Position numbers and translations under genes: made by a program
Part shown: positions 23,801 through 35,713 of the stretch, piece after piece
How the letters are laid out: each line of letters opens with the position of its first letter
How positions within the stretch are numbered: the first letter of the stretch is position 1
Notes under the pieces: model-generated
Database searches by the model: none
What the model saw: the letters and a program-made list of their open reading frames with translations, nothing else
Told to the model about the DNA's origin: nothing
Assembly (NCBI GenBank): GCA_024138015.1
Contig: JAMXBB010000003.1
Coordinates: 10,021,420 to 10,085,419 of the forward strand
DNA length: 64,000 nt
DNA from: Lumnitzera littorea
Lineage: Eukaryota > Streptophyta > Magnoliopsida > Myrtales > Combretaceae
Direction of reading: 5' to 3'

Positions 23801-26800
23801 AAAAAAAAAACATAAATGGTATGGAAAGTCCATCGTAAGAGGAAAAAAAAAAGGGAAAGAAAAGCGACAAAACAATCTATTTCTATACTAAGCACATAAA
23901 ATGTGAAATAGATTGAAAGTAAAAACTAAATAATCTCAAGTGTTTCCCACCAAATCAAATATTAAAATTTAACGATACTTATAAACTCACTGTTTAAAGA
24001 AGGTCCACCATTGAAAACCAAGCTTTCCATCATTTTTTACTCTCCAACTTTCACCTAAATACTGAAATGTCATAAAATCAATACATTTCATTTAGCTACA
24101 TACATAATAAACTCAATAACTCAAAAAAATAAAAATTCATTCAATGTTATAAATATTAATAAAATTTTTTAATTTCCTTTTTCACTAACAAATATAGTAT
24201 TTGGATTTATATGCTTGTATTGTGACTTTTTCTCTTTCTTTTTTTTTTTTTTTTTTAATTTCTTATGTTGCGGCCCCAGACCAAAATATGATCCGCGCAA
24301 TCGAAGGGACACTTATTTCATTTTTATCTACTTCCGTCACGCTATAATTTTCAAATGATTTGTAATATTGCAATATATAACATTACTCCAAGAGAATCAT
24401 TCCTCACGAGGACTTGACCGTTTCAAAAATAAAATGTTAATAAAGGAGTTAGTAAATTGTTTTTTCCTTCTAGAACCGTGGATTCGTACCCATCAAAGCT
24501 ATTCCCAGCTAATCCCATCAAATTCGCTTCCATTAGTCTGCCATAACGAAGGACGATTTCACAAGTGCCTATTCAACTTTTATAAACAGTTTAAGGACAA
24601 TGCTAAGAACAGAATACAACCAATTGCTAGTAAAGCTACTTTTAAAATATAAGCAATGTCACGGCAAAAGGTGAAAGCCTCGGCCTATTGAAACTGTGAA
24701 CAACACCTCTCATCATTCCATGGCTTGGGTGCATGCAGTAAAATAAAAAATAAATAAATAAAAGAAGAAAAAAAGGGACAATGGTATAAGAAGCATGAAA
24801 GATCGGTTAAAGAAATAAAAAAGAAGGAATAAAAAAAAAATGGGAACAATCAATATAATGGAATTTCAAAAAACATATATAATGTCAGAAAAAGTAAGAG
24901 TAATTATATATTTTATTTCTTATTTTCATTGAAATTCTTTTATAAACTTGGTTGGAAACTTAAAGAGTATATGTATTTAGTGCCAAGAAAGTGGGAACAC
25001 TAAATCATGAAGATTATTATTTGTGATAAGACGTTACAAACTATATGGATGCATTTTATCTTATAGAATTATGTTACATTTAACTTTGATTTGCACATTA
25101 AATTTACTCCAAAAACAAAGGGCCAAGATCATTACACATATAATAGGAAATAACTACCGAAACTCTTGAAATTATTCCACATTGGTTTAGGAGATAAAAT
25201 AGAGATGGATATATATCACTAAGATTTGCAAGAGGTGTTAAGGCGATTCGACCGAGATTGAGGATAGCATTCAAACCACTCATAACGAAATAAAAAACGC
25301 TACCTCTATGGATATAACAACCCGCCATAAATTTAGAGAAAGGAAAATTTTAGAAAAACACACAAAAGAAAAGGTCATTATTGAGAAAGGAAACAACCAA
25401 ATGTGTCATGAATATCAGTAGAGGGAATAGAGACACGGAAGAATAGAAACTACCATAGTAATGTACTAACTTTTTCTTAATACAATTTGACAATTGAACA
25501 TTCTTATCTACGAAAAGAGAAATAAACAACCAGAAAAAATATTATATTTTCTACAAAACACATAAAAAGATGACTTTTGTAAGATTTCATGTACGTTGTG
25601 TTTAGTTGGGGAGAATAGAACTAACATTGCCCCTTTAATCCTTATCACCTTGTTCAGTTGTCATTAAGCTCATGTAATCAACATTCCATTGAATGGCTAT
25701 TGCTTGATAATATGTAATAGCAATTACTTAACTTTACTAAAGAATGGGGATTCCTTGCAATGGTAATTTTCTTTTTCCCAAACCTATCTTAGAGAGAAAA
25801 AGTTAGATTGATACTAAAGAGAGAGAAAGAGGGATTAATCCACCATCGTCGCCACCACAATCATCGTCCTCCACCACTATCACACCTTCCACTCGCTACT
25901 ATACATTGCCACCACATGACCCACCAATCACTGTGTTGAGAGAGAAAGAGAGATCGAGACCAGAAGTGAGACCAAAGAGAGAGAGCGATTGGCCTATGCT
26001 CACCACTTACCTTCGTCACCTGCACCTCAACTATCCCCCAACATCACTACACCACCCACTCAACACTATATTGAGATAGAAAGAGAGATTAAGAAAACTC
26101 CTTACCTACGACTGTAGTTAAATCTAGAAAAAGGTAACATCTTGCATTCGCAAGAGTCCTTATATATATTAAAAAAAACAAAAAAGAAAACTTAAATGTT
26201 TAGAGAGAAAACCTGTAACTTTCTACTAGAGAAAGTTAAAAGAAGAGATTATGGGATCGATGGAGATGCTTCAATGTGTTCTTCAAGATTTGATGTGTCC
26301 CTTATCTCTCTTTCCCTCTCGTCTATCCTTTTCCCATTTCATTATATAGGGTTTACAACAAAGGGTTCGTCAAAGAGGGAAGAAGCTTACAAGGTTAATA
26401 ATATGAATAGTAGGGAAAGATAACTAAGAGAGAGAGAGAGAGAAAGATTGAAAGAAAAAAGAAAAAGGTAAATTTGTCTTTTTAAATTCTATTACAAGTG
26501 TAATCTTAATGTCCTTTTTTTCTAACTAAATGTTGTAATAAGTATTCCTTCCTTATTCAATTATTAATGAATCTCAATTCTATTACATGTTTATTCTATA
26601 GGGTGAACCAAATGTACCGGTAGTCCTTGCTAAACTTGCATTTTCATGTAGGAATTCTTTTCATTTTCAAAGATTGCAATCCTTCATAAATTCAACTTTA
26701 TTGTGGTATCCAAAAACACTAATATGAATGAATGTTAGATTATGATATGTTAATGAGTACTCAACATTTTTTTGTTTCATTATTATGGGTAAATACTAAT

Positions 26801-28821
26801 TGAATAGGGACTAACAAATCTTCTTAAAAACAATCTGTAGAAACTAAACTTCTTGAATTTGTAGTTGAACAAAACAACCTTAAAAAGAGAAAGAACAAAC
26901 CAAAAGTTTGAATACACTTCAGACATAAAGAATAAGACATCAAAGGTGATAAATAATTTAGAAGCATTCATCCTAAAAGCAACACTTATGCATAGCTATT
27001 ATTTGTGGGATAACACATAATCAAGACAACTTAAATTTTATAGTTTGGGTCACTATTAAAATGAAAGTCTATAATAAATTTCCAAAAGTTCAATGGCAGC
27101 AAATTCCAAGATAAGGGATCCTCATGTCACTTCCTACTACTATTTTTATTAACTATCACTATCATACTATCACTTCTACAATGTTTTGCGCTAAAGAAAT
27201 GATGAGCCATAAATTTTAATACTAAGGAACAAATTGGGAGAGCGAAATTTAAAAAATTAATATTTTTAAAAGTAAAAGATTTAAAGATAATTTTGGAAAA
27301 TTTTCCATATCAAAAGAGACGGTCATGAGGAGTTTACCAATGAACAAATATGGCATTCCAGAATCTTCCACCAAATGGCATTGAAAACTTAGGGGACTTT
27401 TGGCTCTAAATAGCTGTAGATCCTAATTCCAACCTAAACTTAGTAAAAATTAGGAGAAAAACACCAACTCTTAACATCAAATAGAAAAACACATTTCAAA
27501 AGCTTATTATTTCTCTCCTTTTGTCAATGAAACTATTCGAATGAAACATCTTCAGCTAATCACAACACTATCCTTATATCAAACATCATAGAAGTTTTAG
27601 AAAGTTTAAAAGTATAAAGAAAACAATGCTTGTAGGCAGCAATGGATTGTAATAACACAAACTTTAACCTAATCGTCACATCCATTAAGGATGTAGCCCT
27701 AGCAAGTTTAAGATGGATTTTATAAAATCCAAACCTACCTCTATAGGGGTGGATTTTTGAAGAGTTCAGATAGAATAATTAAGAAAGTAGAGTGAAAGCA
27801 TTTTAATAGGAGCACAGTATTAAAAATTGAAAATCAAAATGTGTTATACAATATAGAACTTGTATAAAGCATACATGATGTGTAATTTAAGAGTAAATAT
27901 TTTTATTAATAATTTTTTTTTCACTTGGTCGAATCTCTCATTGGGTTCTTTTGTAATCTCAAAACCCAACTCTTAATCTTATAGCATTCTAAATTATGTC
28001 TAAAGACTTGACCCTAAACCCTATAGGTTTTTAAATCATATCCCAAAACTCGATCCTAAACCTTAATAAAGTATTATCCTATAGAATTTTTATCAAATTG
28101 GGCAAATCAGGTATCCTAAAACAACTTACCCAATTGCATCTCGGAGGGAAGGGCTCTTCAATATGACTACTCATTGCTTATAGATAATGCCATGCTAAGA
28201 GCAGTGTAATGGTTGGAACATTCATCAAGTAGTGACTAAGTTAGCTTTTCTTAACTACATTGTTAATAAAAAAAATTCTTTAAAAAAAATTCTCATAAAA
28301 ACTGTAAATAATAAAAACTAAAAAAAAATCCAAAAAAAAATCGTAAAAGCTCTTAAATATGATGTCACCATATATATGGAGTATAGAGATATATAATGGT
28401 GATTGTTATTGTAGGTCACCATAAAAATTTCTTCAACTATGTTGAGAGAGAGCATGGCTGACAGTAAAATGAATGAAAAATAAGAACTTCGAATGGGGGG
28501 GTGAAGGGAGAACAAGAGAGGGAGAGTAATAGGAGAGAGAAATGGAAACTGCTTGTAAGATTTTTCAACATAGGTAAAATGGTTTGTAAAAAGTTTTTTA
28601 AAAGAAAGAGAGGGCGTAGAGGCTTACCTAGTGATCTGTTTCTTCGTTAGGGTTTGATTGTAGATGATAGTATGAGACAATTTTAATTACCAAAGAGCAG
28701 AAAGAAAGTATAGCAAACCTTGAAGAGAGGAGAGAGAAAGGAACATTGGCGGGAAGAGAGAAAGGGTTATGTTTCTTCAAAGTCACAAGTTTGCCTTATA
28801 TTTGCAATCATATATTTTAAA
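23801..28821. other. Intergenic, AT-rich; one possible TIR element
   Basis: Nothing recognisable as a gene. Between about 25597 and 26625 the left edge (GTTTAGTTGGGGAGAATAGAACTAAC) and the reverse of the right edge (GTTTGGTTCACCCTATAGAATAAAC) look like imperfect terminal inverted repeats of a roughly 1-kb non-autonomous DNA transposon. Its interior is rich in GAGA and CCACCA tracts. Frames at 24368-24652, 25104-25328, 26196-26423 and 28318-28515 have no recognisable domain or conservation. Confidence 0.4.
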
Positions 28822-29002
28822 GTAAATCATTTTATCTGTAACTAAGATTTTATTGAAAGAGGTAGATAAGTAAAAATACCTAAGACTCTAGTAGGCCGGT
28901 TACACAAAGCCCTTAGTTCAATCATTTTATCTGTGCCAAGATTTTATTGAAAAGGAATAAATAAGTAAAAACATTGAAGACTCTTCTAAGGCTATTGATT
29001 AA
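28822..29002. repeat. 95-bp diverged tandem duplication
   Basis: ATCATTTTATCTGT..AAGATTTTATTGAAA..ATAAGTAAAAA occurs at 28826 and again at 28921. Between them, GGTTACACAAAGCCCTTAG resembles the genomic flank right of LTR-X at 11941 and 33203, so this may be related pre-insertion sequence. Confidence 0.6.
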
Positions 29003-29074
29003 TGATTTTCATTCTAATGTGTGAACGTCTACAAAACAAGAAAATGGCTATGGGGAGTATCAAAGGGTACTCAA
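29003..29074 (+). mobile_element. LTR-X 5' start (copy B)
   Basis: First 72 bp of LTR-X (TGATTTTC..CTACAAAACAAGAAAATGGC). It is interrupted by the solo LTR-G that follows and resumes at 29933. Confidence 0.65.
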
Positions 29075-29932
29075 TGATGGGAATCAAGCAATGGGCTCCT
29101 GACAAGCAACTGAACTCGAAGACTAGAAGGGCTGGTATGATGAATCCTTATATTCTAACCAACCTCTACCGAGGCCAAGTACCTCCTTGCCGAGTCACCT
29201 CTACTATCATGCTGTATGACTCCCCATTATTGTGTGGTATGCCGAGTTGATTATTACTTTCTATTACCGAGTCAACCAATTACTCGACATTTTCCTTACC
29301 GATAAGCCAAAAGAAAGAGAGATCGGACTAACTAGATCATCCCTGCTCAAACAAACTCATCCGTTCATACTTTTTGTCCGCATCTCCTAACAACCTTGCA
29401 AATGCAGCATCGCTACATGTATAGTGTCATGTGTAAAATCTATAACACCAATGATTATTTTTCCTTGTATATTTATTTTTACCCTTTTGTATCATGTACA
29501 TTACTTCTATAGAAAATATCCTTTTTGTCTTTTCCCACTTAGGCAAGTTGCCTTAATTTGCGAGTATAAATACCCATGTACTTCTAGTTATAAGATCATC
29601 AGATTACCTTCAATACAATTGATTACTTTTCTTCCTTGCATAAATACTATTGTTTACTCTCAGCATCACTTTTATCATTTTCCTTAAGCAAGGTTGAGTA
29701 GCAAGTAACCTTATTGGATCAATTCGTGCATCATATTGAATTATATCATGAGTCTTCGGAAGTTCCATTGGTACGTCATATCCTTTAGAGCTATTCATGG
29801 GTTTTGCTTACTGTTTTCATTCTTCAATTCTCACCCTTTTCATACCTTTCCCATTAACCCTTTTCAAATTTTCTATAAGCTTAGACCCATCTAGCAACCA
29901 GCCTTGTCTGTTTTTTATCACGGTTCGTATCA
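29075..29932 (+). mobile_element. Solo LTR-G inserted in LTR-X (copy B)
   Basis: 858 bp, TGATGGGAATCA to CGTATCA, the same family as 1642-2498 and almost the same length. The flanks CTCAA (left) and CTCCA (right) fit a decayed 5-bp target duplication. TATAAATA is at about 29565-29572. Reading frames at 29002-29250 and 29424-29687 lie in the LTR and are not genes. Confidence 0.75.
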
Positions 29933-29982
29933 CTCCATGCTTAGTCACTCCATGCTTAGTCACTCCGATGCTTAAGTCAACT
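29933..29982 (+). repeat. LTR-X segment with 15-bp triplication
   Basis: CTCCATGCTTAGTCA occurs at 29933-29947 and 29948-29962, followed by the variant CTCCGATGCTTAAGTCA. A single version (CACTCTAATGCCTAAGTCAA) is present in LTR-X at 11716, so this is a local expansion beside the inserted solo LTR. Confidence 0.75.
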
Positions 29983-30389
29983 TGATAGGAATTAAGCTAT
30001 CAAACCTCTAACAAGTAGCCAAGCCTAGGGACTAAAAGGGCTGGCACGACTAAAGAGGTTGGCACAATGAATCCTTCTATTTCAACTGATCATTGCTGAA
30101 GCCGAGTATTTCCTTATTAAGTCACCATTCATGCTGAGCCGTATGACTGCCCATTTTTCTATAGTGTAACGAATTAAAGATTACTCACTAGCATTGAACC
30201 AACCAATTACTCGACATCTTCCTTGCCAAGAAGCCAAGAGAGAGACTCCGGACTGACTAAACCATCCCTACTTAAACAAACCACCTGTCCATACTTTTGT
30301 TCGCATCTTCTAACAACTTCGCTAATATGACATCACCACGTATATAGTATCATATACAGAATCCATTACACCAACGATTGTTTTTCTTG
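29983..30389 (+). mobile_element. LTR-G 5' fragment (older insertion)
   Basis: First 407 bp of LTR-G (TGATAGGAATTAAGCTATC start). It is preceded by CAACT, which matches CAACC after the LTR-G end in copy A (3720). It ends abruptly in the TTTTTCTTGTA segment where it joins element Y sequence at 30390. It is probably the 5' end of the insertion whose 3' end is seen at 1-2498 in copy A. Confidence 0.65.
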
Positions 30390-31157
30390 TAAAACAACCA
30401 GGCACTCTACCTTCTTTTTAACCTTAAAGCCTCTCCAAGTCAGGTTGCTTTTATCCTAGTGAACCACTCTAGATTAAATTGTGCCCTGTTTTTCTTTTTC
30501 TTTTCTAAATTTTCTTGAGTATTTTCTTATGTTTTCATATTTCCAAAATGTTGTTTTTGATGCTTTTAGGTCCTATTTATAATTTACATGTTGATTAGAT
30601 TCAATTAAAATTGGACACGTGACATACATACATCATTTTTTAAATTTTTTTAAGCTTGATATGTTAATTTCCTATTAATATGATGATGACATACATTTTC
30701 CATTATTTCCCATGCTACTACATCATTGATGACTCATCCATTCACTTTTTAGTTAATTTTCCATGATTTATATTAATTTTCCTTATTTTTTATAATTTAT
30801 TATTATATATATCTAATACATATAATGCATATTCTATAATAATATATGTATATTATATATAATTCAACTTCATTTATTATTTTTGAAAGTTAAATAACTT
30901 ATTTGTAATATCTCACTATATCTCAAAACTCGAATTTTGCATTTTTAATAATTATCGACTTTATCAATAAATTGACGTTTTTCTTAAATTAATTTTTTTA
31001 TATGACTTATTTTGAGAAATTGACTAGAATACTCTATCTAATTTTTCTAGTCTTATTGTAAAGTTTGAACTAAAATGAATAACATAACCCAATATCCTAA
31101 ATTTAAGGGCTCAAATCTTATGATTATTATGTAAGCTAAAAATCTTGAGGAATTATA
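30390..31157. mobile_element. Element Y fragment (copy B)
   Basis: Matches 6123-6897 from CAGGCACTCTACC to the end of Y. The left 2.3 kb of Y is missing, because the junction with LTR-G is a deletion breakpoint. Confidence 0.75.
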
Positions 31158-31269
31158 TTATAGCAGGCAAGTCAATACTTGTACTCAAATGAACCATAAG
31201 AGTTCGGCTTAAGCCACAATGTTATTGATTTAGGCCTTTGACTTATTTTACTAAAAAATATTATCAACA
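31158..31269 (+). mobile_element. 3' end of 5' LTR-X (copy B)
   Basis: Counterpart of 6898-7009; ends AATATTATCAACA, followed by interior sequence starting TTTGCCC. Confidence 0.7.
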
Positions 31270-32846
31270 TTTGCCCTCCACTCTCTTTGATGACAAAGTT
31301 GACAAAAAAAGTATTTATGGAGGTTGATTTTATGAGATCTTTGGAAAAGTTTGCAATCCAAGGGCTAAAAAGGTTAAAATGCTTAAAGGATCAAAGACTT
31401 GAAGAGGTGGAAGGCGAGAGTGCCTGGAACACTTATAAATATTGGTATACCTTAAAAAGTAAAGGTTTAAAGAGGTTGGAGTATCTGAAGAGATTAAAGC
31501 GCTTAAAGAGGTTAAAGTGTCCAAAGAGACTAGTGTGCCTGAAAAGGCAAAGGCCTAAAGTGGCCAAAATGCTTAGAGTGGTAAAGGCTTAAAGAGGCTA
31601 ATATATTTGAAATGGCAAAGGAAGCATACAAGTCATCCAAGTTAAGCATGACTTATGCTAAGTAAAGTTGTAAAATAGGCTAGTTGGTCTCTATTCCATT
31701 AAAGTATAAGACTTTGGCTTATTTATTCGTTGTTTGTACAAAGTGTTGGATTAAAGTATTTAACCTCATCGTTTAGTGGCTTAGGATTTTTTAATAGCTC
31801 ATCATCTATAATTTAGACTTATGCATTATATCTCATCGTCTGAGCTCATTTTTGGACTTAGAGACTCGTAAGTATCCCCTTCCCACCGTCCGTTAAATAT
31901 AGGACTTAAGAATTAGCGCTTTATGATTTGCTTATCGCTTGTAGTGTGTAGGGCTTAAAGCTATTGAAGAGCAGCTCATTAGCAAATTATAATTTGCATG
32001 ACCTTAAAATAGAAGGCATTTGTATAGCCCCATTTTATTCTAAATTCTCATATTTGTCTTCAAAGGAGTAGAGATTAGCCTCATAAGAATTGAATCAATC
32101 ATTACAGATACCGTATAGTTAACACTTCTCCTTTTTAGGCTCCTTAAAGTTTTAATCATGGAGCAACATTTAGGTAAACAGTACACTATCCATGAATCAA
32201 CTGCGACTATTGACAACAAATCAACAAAAAGCGTAACACGAAATATGCAACTTAAAGAATAAATAAGAAACAAATTATAAATAGTAGTATTGAATTTTCA
32301 CTCATCTTTCATGAGTACAGATCGGCGCGCAATTGGATGTCGAAAAGTTTAGTAGCATCAATGGTCATGCAATATGGTGCCCAACAATCCACGTGTCCCC
32401 AACACACTCTGTAAGGAATTTTGGCTACTTGGCTGAACTTAGGGTAGCACTTGACTCTGGCAAGCTTTTATTGAATCGTTCAAAAGAAAATTCCGATAAC
32501 TGTGGTGGATGTTGGCTTAATACGGACCACTATAATCACGATGCTCCTATCTATTTGATGAAAATTAACTTTGGAGCATTCATCCTTAGAGACTAGAGTT
32601 AACCAGTGTTTTCTTCCATTTTTCCGCATTATAAAGGACTTTTCGAGATAAGTTGTTCGGCACAAGTCATTGTGTAGTGACGAGCTCAGCACACTTAAAG
32701 TAAACTCGGCAAGTGTGAGAAGTAGAGCTCAAGTTTTTATTTGCTATTGTGGTTGGTTTTGATTTGTCGCGCAACTTTCTTATTATCTAAGATCGGAGAA
32801 GTACTCCAATCTGTCCATCTCACGAAGAAACGCTCGAATTTTAGTT
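31270..32846 (+). mobile_element. Element X interior, deleted version (copy B)
   Basis: Matches 7010-8605 (offset about 24260), then stops at TTTTAGTTCATA. The KRLE-type repeat frame is longer here (31287-31592), with extra GAGGTTAAAG-type units. Relative to copy A, about 3 kb of interior, the CTCGGCA-rich part, is missing, as well as a smaller stretch at about 32752 (copy A 8456-8510). Confidence 0.7.
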
Positions 32847-32892
32847 CATAAGATACTCTTAGTGTGCTTCATAATTGTACTCATTCATGAGA
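32847..32892. other. Filler DNA at X deletion junction
   Basis: About 46 bp not present in copy A at the breakpoint. It is nearly identical (two mismatches across 32847-32894) to 40721-40768, 8 kb to the right. Short overlaps CATA on the left and GATG on the right fit repair with templated filler. Confidence 0.7.
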
Positions 32893-33198
32893 TGATTTTC
32901 GTTTTGATACATAAACACCTGTAGAACGAGAAAATAGCTACAAGAGGTGCACGAGGGTTCTTTGGCTCTAGCATAATCACTTTAATGCTTAAGTCATTCT
33001 CTTTTATCTTGTGAATGAAATCGTAAAGTATTATAAAGGATGAAAGAATGGAAGAAATTCTCCTTATATAGGAATCTTTTAAGGTATTTATAGCAAAAGA
33101 GTAGATGCTTATACACGAATAGATTGTAAAAGTTAAGCTTAAGTCACGATATTACTAATTTGGCCTTCGTCCTATTTTGCTAAAAAATGTTATCAACA
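32893..33198 (+). mobile_element. 3' LTR-X (copy B)
   Basis: 306 bp, TGATTTTC to TTATCAACA, the counterpart of 11630-11936. Confidence 0.75.
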
Positions 33199-35343
33199 AT
33201 AGCAGTTACATAAAGCACTTAGAGCTTAAATGATATTGATAAAAAGAGTTTAATTAACAAATGTACCTATTACTTCTTAATAATAGACAAGAAACTTTAA
33301 ATTTTATAGACAATGATTATGAGTACTCAATGCACTTCATAAGAGGGTAAAATAATAAATTCTTTAACTTTTTATTAGGGCATCATATTGATTGACTAAC
33401 TATGTTCTATTTATTAAAATTTACCAATACAAATATATCGCAATTAAGTATTTTAATGGAAAAGCAAAAGTAGAACAAAAGGAGCAAATTATATAAATAT
33501 TTTACAATGTTTTATAATGATATTGCAAGATTGTTTTATTAGCAATTAAAAAATAAATAAATTAGGTTCCATTACATGGTTAGGTAGGTCCTTGGTGGAT
33601 AATGAAGCTTATAAGGTTCCAAAATTTTCAAAGCATGCTCTCACATTGATAAAGTACAAGTTATAATATCTTTATACTTTATATTTATCAAAAATCTATA
33701 TTCTAAGATATACAGTATATAGGTTTCAAATTACTTTATACCTACCTATAAAGATTCTTATTTAATAACATTTGAATACAATAGTTTTGGCTTACTATGT
33801 TCTTCAGGTCAAACTCGTTGCATAAAGTAAAAACCTTAAAGCAAATTACATCCTTTATTCCTTTTTTACCTCTCATTTTATTTACTGCCTCTTAATAATT
33901 ATGATTTTTGAAAAGAGTATTTACTATTTTTGGAGCAAAATTCACTACACCAAAAGCAATACCTGTAGAACTATAAGCCTTATAAAAGGAAGAAGCTATG
34001 GCTTCTAGAAGCTTGTAATATAAATCAATAGTGTTATCCAACAAGTTTAATATGACTGTATTTGAGAGTGAAATCTGTTCATGATGAGATGCACATATGA
34101 ATGTAATAGGTGAAGATAGATTTAAATTGAAAAAAGGGCGGCTGATTCTAGATGTGGCTTCTCTTTGAACTATGGGTTTCTAACCCATGGGCCTTGGGCA
34201 TACGTGGATCTTGAATGGACATAATGTGAGCATTTGATCCATTAGCTTTGCCTTCAGAATGCCATAGGCTTGTACTTTGCTCTAAGGTTTCAAGAAGCCA
34301 TAATCAACAACATCAATTAATAATTCCCAACATCAAGATTAGTAAGCTAATTTTGTTTGCCTTGTTAAGATTACCACTGACTTTGAGAGATCCCACTTGT
34401 GTGAAAGGCCCTTTCAAGTTTCAGCATTGTCCTAATTGTCTCATTATACTCCTTCTATGTCGGACACTATTGCTTTATTAGTTCATTGGATCCATCCTTT
34501 CACATTCAATAGGTAGTTACTGAAGTATCCAAACTCAAGTGAACATTTTAGAGCAAACTGGCAATTCTCCATGAAGTTATCATATTCATCTTTTCTTCTT
34601 TTTTTTTTTTTTTTTCGATATCATATTCGTCTTATTAATAAGAATTGTAGCTGTAATTTTACAGGTGACAGCTCACAAGTAGAGTTCAATTTGGACGCTT
34701 CTGACTTCTAGTCAAACTTTGCAAACTATTTTCCAACATCTTTATCAAGTAGATGTTAATAACAGCACATTTTCATATGGCTACATTGATGGGAAGATAT
34801 GTGTGCATGCATGCGTGTGTGTGCACGCGTGCACTGCATCTACAGGGATATGATAAGCCAAACATGGTAAAATTTTTCTATTCTTCTGTGTGTTGTATTG
34901 CCTTAAATAGGTGTCTAATCAGTGCAATATGGAGTTCACCGATTTCTTCTTGGCTTAATTTTCTTTCAATCTGAAAATGATCAATCTTTGATCATTAGAT
35001 GGAAAGATGGTTATTTCTTGCTGGCTTTGGTGCATGTCGATGATGTTTTTTATTTTGGGTACTAATAAAGTTACAATTTGCTGATATATAAATTCTGCAT
35101 CTTGGCATTGCTAGGGAAACTCATACTCAACATGTTGAATGATGCAGATCCTATTGGCTCCAAATTAATGTAGTTCCTACAATTAGAGAAAAAAATTACA
35201 CCATCATGAATTATTTGAGATATCAATGGATCTGCAAGTGTATCTGAGTTATATTCTCATTAATCAGCTACGAAACCACGGGGCATAAACCAATTTGCTT
35301 TCATGGCTTTTAAAATGGAAGAAAACATCAATCAGGCCTAAGT
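33199..35343. repeat. PP2-unit intergenic repeat, copy B1, with copia RT scrap
   Basis: Counterpart of 11937-14104 at offset about 21266, closely similar throughout. It includes the same poly-T, TG-rich patch and, at about 35010-35230, the degenerate copia reverse transcriptase fragment. The 77-codon frame at 34248-34481 repeats that of 12982-13215, and the 73-codon frame at 34753-34974 is not conserved. None is called a gene. Confidence 0.75.
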
Positions 35344-35580
35344 TCAATGCCTCCAACAAAGATCTCTCTTAACAGTGTAATCATCAACCTCCCTGAAACT
35401 GCACACTAGAGTTCCATCATCACCATTGTTTTTGTAGGATTCCCCCAACTTCATCTCCATCCAACCGTCGCCTCTCTCCCTATAAGGTCGTCGCATGCCC
35501 CGTGGTGGGATAAGGTGGATCCTTTGACCTTCCCCTTCTATGTTTCCCATCAAGAAAAACTCGCAGCGTGACTTCCCTCT
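35344..35580 (-). pseudogene. Partial duplicate of PP2 exon 3
   Basis: Lies 133 bp downstream of the intact gene's stop codon. It encodes the C-terminal half of the PP2 domain (PPRGMRRPYRERGDGWMEMKLGES...DDGTLVCSFREVDDYTV). It is frameshifted near its start (REVTLRVFLDG is in a different frame) and again near its end, where a two-base loss gives CWRH then stop. It has no 5' half and no exons of its own. This is the donor of the second half of the chimeric exon 3 in the copy A pseudogene. Confidence 0.85.
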
Positions 35581-35713
35581 GTTTATAAAGCAATTATCTT
35601 AAATTACATCATGAATAATTGGATATATAAATAGAATATCACTGAATCTTATTTCTGTTAATTAACAAGTCATAAACCGATTTGAGTTTGTAGCTTTGAA
35701 ATAGAAAGAAACA

